A stretch of DNA of 64,000 nucleotides, from assembly GCF_022539315.1 (NCBI RefSeq), contig NC_066316.1:98512179-98576178 (forward strand), given 5' to 3'. The stretch is from Serinus canaria (taxonomy: Eukaryota > Chordata > Aves > Passeriformes > Fringillidae). Positions 56,136 through 64,000 of the stretch are shown here, in pieces (the stretch's first letter is position 1; the number at the start of each line of letters is the position of its first letter). The notes under the pieces were generated by a model that was given only the letters and a program-made list of their open reading frames with translations, did no database searches and had not been told where the DNA came from. The translations under genes and the position numbers were made by a program.

Positions 56136-59100
56136 CTGCCTGTCTTGATCTAAGCCATGCACCAAGTTCCTAATGTCAGGTATTTGGGGAAGGGCAAGGA
56201 TGGCTCCCTGCACAACACCTCTCAGTATTTTCTGAGACACATTGCCTTTAAATGCATAGGGGTTTTGGGAGCTGGCTTTTGTGGCTGGATTAGCACAGTG
56301 GTGTTTGTTCCTGTGGGATCCATCTCCATCCCAGCTGAATCCAGGGTAAAGATTGAAGGAAGGTCAGGACTCAATTTCCACTGGATGCAGAGCAACTCAA
56401 GGCAATGAAGGAAAAGCTGCTGGCCCTGATGGCTGGGCTACTGTGACCACAGCTTTTTAAAATAAAGTTCTTGTCAGGTACCAGGTACTTGCTGAATTAA
56501 CATTTGACCTTGGTAGCATGGGAAGCAGTTTTCTCACATTCATCAGGTCTACTAGTAGCTGCATAAGCCTGCCCTCTCTGCAAAATAAAGTATCAAAAAA
56601 TTATTTGGCCTGAAGTTATGTTGAGCATGTAATGAAGGGATTTTTGCTGTGTAGAATGTTCTAGTAGCGGTGAACTAGAATTTTCTAGGATGTGATAATA
56701 CTTTAATATTAAAAGAAAGAGAGAGAAATGTTTGCAGTATCCAAGTGGAAATACATGTAATCAGACTTGGTCTACAATACAAACTTGTGTCAGTGCTGCC
56801 AGCAAAAGACCGTGTTCATTTTTTCCCTCAAATTCAAATTTGAGCAATTAAACCAACAGTCCTTTCAACCACAACACCCTGCTGATGAGGCAGCCCTGAG
56901 AGGGATGTTAATCAGAAGCCTGCCTGCTTTCCAGGGCGAGCACAGCAAAAAAGCCCAACTATTGAAAAAAATGGAATTCCACAGCAGCTGATAGTCTGTT
57001 TCCAGCCTTGTGTTCAAGCTGTCAGTCTGTCTGCCTGGAGATGCTGGAGTGTTAGATATGCTGCAGATGTTCTTACACTAATGACTCTTCTTGCATGGGT
57101 TGGGTCCAAAAGCAGCTATTTAGATGTGAGCTGGCCACCATGGGCTTTGTCATTCCTGTATTATTCTGAGAGTGTGAAAAAATGTCATTGACCTTGTCCT
57201 GGGATGGTACATCTGAGGTGGACCACAACATTTGAATCTTGTTTCTGCATTCTTAAAATGAGTCAGGCATAATCAGTCAAGCATTGCATGATATCTTGGG
57301 TAACAAAGATTTAAAAATTGTTTCACTGCAGCATTCATAAATGCAGCAGCTCATTTCCATTTGCTTCTTTAGGTGGAAATTTTACTGCCTTTTCCTGGCA
57401 TCTCACTACTTCTGGTTTCCTTTGCTGACTGTAGTGAATAGCAAGTTTAAGTAGCTGTTTAATAAAGCCCAAACTTTTTCCCTACGAAGAAAAAAAATCT
57501 CCTTACAGAAGCTTATTTTGATAAATAAGCTTACCTTGTTTTTGCACAAAGAAAGTGAAAGAACCTAAATTTTAGAGGTTAGAAAGTTCCCATTTCTTTG
57601 ATACAATTTTTTTCTCTGAAATGTGCCAAGGTATCCATGATGGAGTTTGCTGCCCGCCACAGTCTGACAAGCCCCTGCACAGCCCTGTGCAGACACTGGG
57701 ATTGTGTCCTGCTTCATCAGACCAAATTTCTTCTGTCTTTCCCTTTGCCTCTTTAAACTTTCCAATCCCAGATTTGGGGTTTTTTCCGGTTATCTCTCGC
57801 TGTTTTCATAGCTTTTAAGGAGTTTCTTCTTTTCAGGGCAAGATGATTTCATTTCAGACTGGGACTGGCACAAATGATGTGAGCAAGGTGCTCCCAGCTT
57901 GCCTTCTAGGAAGAAGTGAAGGAAGATGCCCAGGAAAGGTGGTCATGCATGGCATCCCAGGGAAAATGAGAGATGCTCTGAAGCCCAACTAGGCTGAACT
58001 TTTCAAAAGTGGCTTCTGATATGGGGAACCTTTTGATTAAAAGGCCAGCTAAGTACTGGAAAGGGCTTTATCTGCTGCTGCCAAGCAGCTCTCTTAAAAT
58101 CAGACCTGCTTCATGGGCTGAGGTGCATTCACAGTCACTGGGTGACTTTGATCATCTTGGCTGTGCTTGAGCATATCCTCAGAGGATGTTTCTGTTTTCC
58201 TGGCTGGTAACAAGGACTCAGAACAATTTCCAGGCTCCTCCTCCAGGATGCCATTTGCATGTTAATACAGGCAAAGTTCAAAACCAGCTGAGAAATCAAT
58301 GAAAAGATAAGAGAGCTTTCCTGCTTATTGGGCTCCCAGGAATGTCTTTCATAGAGAGACTGTTGTGCAGAGGTGTTAATCATTTCGGAAATCAAGTCCA
58401 AGTGATTAATAGGAAACTTCAACTTGTAAAGTGGTTTAAGTGTTTTTGTGAATGGTATTTTTAATCAAAAATGGAGTCAAACTTAGCAAAAGTAGTTTAG
58501 TACAAAAAAATCTCATAATTGTGTCCATTTTTACCTCACTTTAATAACCTATGTGATTATTTTCTCGCCATGGAGATATTGAACACTGAAAGCTCTGGCT
58601 AATTACTACATAAATTCAGGCTTTTCTGTATGAATTGCAGGTCTTGTTAAACTAATTCAGAATTATGTCATTGTCTTTCAGATAAAGTCTGTCTGGTTGC
58701 AGCCTAACTCCAGCGTGGTTGGCAGAGGTGCTTGGGTTCAGTTTTGGGTGTCTCCCTTGCCAAGTTTGAATTGGCCCTTTGTTTATAAATCGGGTCCTTT
58801 GCAATGTATTTTTAGCATTAGCCTCTGAGTAATAAACTCCTGTGAAGAACAACGTGAACATTTCTGCAAGCATGGGGCAGATGGTCTCCATGGATAGTCC
58901 TCAATCCATTATGCAGGGCTCTATTCATATTTAAAGGTTAGGAACAGCCATCGACTTTAATGGTCCAGTGGGCAGACTGGCATTTAAACTTCCTGTGCTG
59001 CACCATGGCAGATACAGTGCTGATGAACCTGATAATTGCTGTTACCTCTTTTGGGAGGAGAGATGCTTTATTGAAAAGGAAAAGGGTGGGAGAGGAGGGC

Positions 59101-60294
59101 AGAGCATCTCTGTGTAGGAGCTTTGGAGACATGCCTGCATCACTGCGAGCAATGTGCCTGCAAGCAGACCTTACCTGTTGCCTACACTTATCCAGTGTGG
59201 TGGTTTGGATGCAGACACACTTCTGAACACTCTCATGTTCACAGTGGCTAAAGGGCAACCAGTGCATCACCAGAGGGTCAGGTTAATCCCAGGCTTTCAG
59301 CCATGTCACACGAGTCAGAAACCACTGCCAGAAGGAGGCAAGGAACTGTCATGGCAGCAGCCTGGTGTCTTTGGGGACAGATGGGCAAGGTCACCACCAC
59401 CAGCTGGGTGGGTTATTTTAAGAGCTAGCTGGCTCTTCGTGATGGAGGAACAATTTATCACAAACAAAATCTGAATTGATTGGGCTGTCACTAGAGGGAA
59501 TTATCTCTCACATGAAGGTGAAAAGAAGGATCCCCTACTTGCTCCTCTCTATACACATTCCCACACCTTGGTGTTTGGTGTTGCTGGGGCCTGGGTAGGT
59601 CATGATCAGCTCCCTCAAGCCCTCCCTGCCTGTGGACTGTAGCTTTGAACACATCTTTAGTGTCTTCTCTACCCTGTACCTGGCACTGGGAGCTGTGTCA
59701 CTAAACCTCTGACCACTGCCACTTCACAGCTGTGCTTCCAGGGCACCCACCCCAGCAATTTTTTTACCCTTCCAAAACAATGCAAATCCTTTGCCCGAGA
59801 CTTTGGCAGGTTCCTTAACATTTTTTTCCTTTGAATAAACTGTTCCATGAAGCAGAAGGGAACTTAGTGCAGAAGGTGGGTCACACTCTAAAATCCAAGA
59901 TGGTCACAGATATATTACAGCAAATATGACAAATTACATGCTGGGTGAAATTTGCCTCTGCAGTGTCACCCAGGCCATTCTGCAGGAAATGAGGTGTAAG
60001 CAAGGGAGCCCATTTTTCTCTAGCACTTGGCTGTACCTTCTCTTTCCCATCACTGGGGATGGGTTCTCTGCATCAGAGAACAGGAGCAGGGACAAGTCCT
60101 GCCTAAGGGCCCATCATGTCAAAGTCACCCACAACATAAACTTTCATTGATTTTCCCAGGTCAGGACACAGACAACCTTCCAGTCACTATTTGCATTTTG
60201 CTTTTTAGTTTCCAGGTAAGTACTATCCTTAAAGACTAATGTGGGTATATATACATTGAGACAGGATTGAACCTAGATTTTCATCCGCAACATG
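56136..60294. other. Intergenic DNA downstream of HPCAL1
   Basis: This is unique sequence with two further AATAAA motifs near 56460 and 56584. No exon of the expected convergent neighbour ODC1 was recognised on the minus strand. Confidence 0.55.
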
Positions 60295-60609
60295 TGGAGA
60301 AAAGTAGCCTGAGAGAAGACCTTATTGCTGCCTACAACTACCTGAGAGGAGGTTGTAGCCAGGTGGGGATGACTAACAAGTTACAGGATGAGAGGAAATG
60401 GCCTCAAGTTGCACCAGGGGAGGCTTAGGAATAGAAGGAAAAATTTCTCCACTGAAAAGGTAATCAAGCATTGGAACAGGCTGCCCAGGGAAGCGATTGA
60501 GTCATCATCCCTGGAGGTATGCAAAAGATGTGTAGATGTGGCATGGTTTAGTGGCGGACTCTATGACCTTACAGGTCTTTTCCAGCCTAAATGATTGCAT
60601 AATTCTGTG
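60295..60609 (+). mobile_element. CR1 LINE 3' fragment
   Basis: The sequence holds 'ttattgctgcctacaactac', 'ggcctcaagttgcaccagg', 'aagcattggaacaggctgcc' and 'gtagatgtggcatggtttag', and ends 'aatgattgcataattctgtg'. About 40-60 bp seem to be missing between 'ggcatggtttagtgg' and the terminal part, as compared with typical copies. It belongs to the same CR1 type as the 53.4 kb fragment. Confidence 0.92.
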
Positions 60610-62863
60610 CTGTGGCTGTGTGTGGTTCTGCTGCAGTCTTTTCTCACTCACAAGAGCAGCCATGTATTAAAACACCTCTAATCCTTCCTTGACTCGTTTG
60701 AACAAGAAGATGCAAACTATTCCCCCCTGGTGTCTCCATTTTGGGTACATGCAAGGAGAAACACCTTGTTCCTTCCATGTGGGGTTTGGGTTGTAACCCA
60801 GCCCATGTCAGTACTGTGCTGAGCCTGCACCAGTGGTCATGAGCTCCAAAGGAGGTATCTGACAGGCAGCCTCTCCTTTTCAGCTCTGTAGGACCCTTGT
60901 TCCTGCTTCTAATAACTGTTCTACAACATCTTTGAATTTTCTTACTGCATCTTCACCGTGGTGGTGGCTGCAGGGACAGCCCATCCCACACTTTCTACAC
61001 ATAGCCATGAGACTGTGCTGGAGATCTGCAGAGTAGGGCTGGGGTGTTCCTTGCCAGATCTTAAACCAAACATGAATAATGAGCAATAAGAGAAATCAGG
61101 CTTGTTTGAAGAAACACTGAGATGCCCAGCTCAGAGGAGAGTGCCAGCTAACTCACTAGGATATTGGCCCATCCCCTCTTATGGAGAAACAGAATTGAGT
61201 AAGGTTGAAACAGAGCTGGTACAGATAATCTTCTGCCTGAAGCTGGAATTTGTCTTTCATTTGGGTTGTTCGGAGCAAGATGTCTTTGTGAATGGATTTT
61301 AAATTCTTTTGGGAGCAATCTGGGGAAATGTCATGTGCTGAGCATCACAGCATGGAGCTGGGAGCATCATCCTCTTGGGGACACTGAGCCTTCATTTGGT
61401 GCAGCTTGTAAGAGCAGCAGGCTTCCCATTTCCAGCTGCCTCTGGGTTGCTGTGTGGGAACTTCAGCCTCCCCACTCTGGTGCAAAGGTTCAGTCACAAA
61501 ATGGGGGTGGGAGAAGAGACCCCTCCTCCCAGCAGACCCAGCTGGTGTGAACAAACACCCCACTCCTGGGGCTGCAGCAATGACTGAACACATGTGGTTT
61601 TCCTCTTTATTTTTTTTCTTTAATATTTTCCTGGACCCTTTTCAGGGCAAATTCCACTGCCTAGTGGATGCATGGGGAGCAGGCGCAGTGCTGGCAGCTG
61701 GTTCCTCAGGGACAAGATGGGTGCACGGACTGTGCCTTAATACACCATTAATGATCAGGAACAAAACACAAACATTACAGACACTTTCCTTGGAGAAAAT
61801 AAAATAAACTCAGCTAATTTAGATGTTAGTGTTGCACAGCCATGGTTATTCCTTTGCTGCTTTCCTTATGAACTATTAATACATGTGAGGCTCACAACAA
61901 GCCGGTTTGATGCCTGCTAAAGGACACAGGCAGTGCCATTGCGTGTGTGTGGTGACACCGAGGAGCAGAGCTGCCTGCACACTGTGGACAGTGCTGGTGC
62001 TTGAAATGGGTTTCCAGTGCCGGGGTTTACCCCACACTGCACCATCCTCCATGTGTGCAGTGAGGCCTGGGGGTCCCACTGCTGGCAGACAGCCTAACCA
62101 CTCTGGAGAAATGTGATCTTTGGGGAAACTGGCTTTCATAGCCTTGCTGTGCCCTACCTGGGCAGCCCTGGGGGCTAAAGATAACTGTGTGTAAAAGAAG
62201 AGCTTCACTTTTAAGCAGGAATGGCTTAAGTCAGCTTTAAAAGTAGCTGTTGAACCCTTCTGAATTACTTGGCAGGGAATTCCACATCCACTTTTCTTTG
62301 AGCTGCTGGTGCTTCAGGCATGTCACCACAAGTCCCCTGTGGGACCTGCTGACAGCTACAGCGTATAGCAGGGCTCCTCAAGCAGCCCCCTGTGGGACTC
62401 CAGCTGTCCCATGAGGATCCCAATGTCTTTGGGATGAAGGCATCATGGGCAACATTGGTGAAACCTTCAGGACTATTCTTTTGAGGAAACTCAACAACTC
62501 CAAGTCTGCTTAGACCTTTAATAACTGCCAGCACTGCTGCTAGAAACTGTGAAAAAAACAAACAAAAAAACCCCTTTTCCTTTGAGTGTGATGCTTTCCT
62601 GGAGTGCCTGTGAGGGAGATGCTGGCCACTCTGGCTGCATCTCCATGTGGCCCCTCCTGTGCCCACCACATGATGCTGTCCACACAGCAGAGGCCAGGGA
62701 CACCTCAGTTGTTATGGAAACACAAAAAAGGAGCCAGGAGTTTAATTTTTTTTCCTTTCATAGCAAAGCAACTTGCTTGAAACCCCACTTTCTATTTTGG
62801 GTGACTTTGCAGCCCCCTATGTTCATGTTCTCTGCACAGTTCACAGCATCCACACCAAGCAGG
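60610..62863. other. Intergenic DNA
   Basis: This is unique sequence. Several overlapping frames on both strands at about 61.3-62.7 kb are not coherent genes. Confidence 0.55.
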
Positions 62864-62946
62864 ATGTTTGAAAGGTATAAAACATCCCTGCCCAGCAGCA
62901 TGGCACACATTCTGCTGGGCAGGGATGTTTCATTCCTTTCAAGCAC
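62864..62946. other. Long near-perfect hairpin, precursor-miRNA-like
   Basis: AAACATCCCTGCCCAGCAG (62880-62898) pairs perfectly with CTGCTGGGCAGGGATGTTT (62912-62930) across a 13-nt loop. After a 4-nt partly paired internal segment the stem continues with TTGAAAGG (62868-62875) against CCTTTCAA (62935-62942), and a few more pairs including a G:U. The result is a stem of about 31-33 bp with two mismatches. The size fits a primary microRNA stem, but a recent inverted duplication or small palindromic element would look the same. I do not recognise the arm sequences as a known microRNA. The strand of any transcript is unknown. Confidence 0.55.
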
Positions 62947-63190
62947 TGCACAACCATGCATAGGATGGTCTGGCAACCAAGGCAGTGGAAAGGACCCAAG
63001 TCTTTTCTTTTTCTTCTCTGATCTAGCAATTGTCTGGCAAAGTTACTCCAAGGCACTTGTGCTTTGCACTCCCCTGCATTTTTTGGTGGAATTTGGCATC
63101 ACCTAGAATACAAGGAAAAGGACAAAGAGGACTGTGAAGGACAATTTTGATGAATTTCCATATTCTGGTAGCTGATTCTCAAAACAAAGC

Positions 63191-63341
63191 TCACAGCACC
63201 AAGCCTGCCAGAGTCCAAGAAGTGTTTGGACAACGCTGCTGAACACATGGTGTGAGACTTGGGAATGGTCCTGTGCAAGGCTGGGAGCTGGACTTGAGGA
63301 TCCTTGTGGATTGCTTCCAGCTCAGCATATTCTGTGATTCT
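63191..63341 (+). mobile_element. CR1 LINE tail
   Basis: The segments 'aagcctgccagagtccaaga' and 'gtgtttggacaacgctgc', then 'ggagctggacttgaggatcc' and 'cagcatattctgtgattct' match the CR1 subfamily tail that contains 'gtttggacaatgctc'. This is a different subfamily from the 60.3 kb copy. Confidence 0.88.
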
Positions 63342-64000
63342 ACCATCAACAAGCAAGGTTTGTGCTGTTCCTTTTTCTAATTTTATTTTCTTCAGTGCCA
63401 GCTGCCTTTGTTAGGTTCCTTCCACCCAGCAACAAGTTTCAGTGCTCTTATGTGGCATGTGTTTTTAAACTTCCTTTTTATGCTTGAGACAGCACCAATT
63501 GATGGTACCTCCCCCAGTGGCCCATGCTTGCTTGCTTTGGGTGTCCCACAAATGCCAGCAAGCCACCTCACAGCTGAACTTGTGGGCAGGCAGCAGACAC
63601 TGGCAGCAAGGGGACTTTCTTGAAAATGTCCATCAGCTGATGCCACCAGCAGCTCACAAAGCTGATGGCACTGACAGTGTGGTTCCTTGCTGCACTGCTT
63701 TATGCTCACAAGCACTTTCCTAAGGATAAGGCTAAATGTCCTGCCTCTGGGGTTGCCTTGTTCTTCCCTAGAATGAGCAATTCCCACCTCTGTCCTGAAG
63801 TCTGAGTCACTTCAAAATTGTCATCTCCATCAGTACCACAGCTCTGTCTTAAAGGCTCTTTCTGAAGATAGACTGCTGAAGTTGATTCCTTCCTCAGTAA
63901 TGTGATTTAAATCACCCTTCAATCACTAGTCATTTGCTCACCTTGTGGCAATAAGGACAAATTAGCAGCTTAAATAAGAGAAACCTGCTTCTAGGAAATG
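63342..64000. other. Intergenic DNA at window end
   Basis: This is unique sequence after the CR1 tail. A 131-codon minus-strand frame at 63392-63787 has no recognisable domain. Confidence 0.5.

Noticed and set aside
62549..63106. 185-codon plus-strand frame as a gene
   Set aside because: It runs straight through the hairpin at 62864-62946, has no domain, and is matched by open frames on the other strand.
56136..64000. Search for ODC1 3' exons on the minus strand
   Set aside because: ODC1 is the usual convergent neighbour of HPCAL1, but none of the minus-strand frames shows ornithine decarboxylase sequence. The gene probably begins beyond the window.

Overview
The window looks like bird nuclear DNA, probably from a passerine or another neoavian. 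It is about 60% AT, poor in CpG, sparse in genes and free of bacterial-type gene packing. It carries many short, 5'-truncated CR1 LINE tails, the hallmark interspersed repeat of birds, plus two solo endogenous-retrovirus LTRs whose end motifs resemble avian families. No rRNA, tRNA, CRISPR or operon-like structure was seen.

Only one protein-coding gene is supported: HPCAL1 (hippocalcin-like 1, VILIP-3/visinin-like 3), on the + strand. Its three coding exons, at 50342-50719, 51832-51937 and 54934-55031, all have canonical GT/AG borders. They join in frame (phase 0, then phase 1) to a complete 193-residue neuronal calcium sensor with an N-terminal myristoylation motif, one degenerate EF-hand and three canonical ones. 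A short 5'UTR segment (50317-50341) lies in the first coding exon, so at least one upstream noncoding exon must exist. A 3'UTR of about 1.1 kb ends near an AATAAA at 56112.

Layout: 1-50316 is noncoding and, judging from the long first intron known for HPCAL1 in vertebrates, is most likely its 5' intron or upstream regulatory DNA. It holds CR1 remnants near 1.3, 2.7, 13.7, 32.7-33.2 and 35.4 kb, a sense-oriented ERVL-like solo LTR at 41869-42304, an antisense solo LTR at 46098-46616, G/T-rich and homopolymer tracts, and three CpG-retaining islets that could be regulatory (39.6, 43.6 and 44.6-44.8 kb). From 50317 to about 56135 is the gene body; its third intron carries two antisense CR1 fragments. 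From 56.1 to 64 kb is intergenic DNA. In other vertebrates ODC1 follows HPCAL1 tail-to-tail, but no ODC1 exon was recognised here. This flank holds two more CR1 tails and a long, near-perfect hairpin at 62864-62946.

The many short open frames in all six phases outside HPCAL1 show no recognisable domain, no coherent splicing and no conserved motif, and are treated as chance. Nothing here amounts to a new multi-gene system. The items most worth a second look are the precursor-like hairpin at 62.9 kb, the nested palindromes next to a CR1 at 32.6 kb, the sense LTR upstream of HPCAL1, and the CpG/X-box islet at 44.7 kb.
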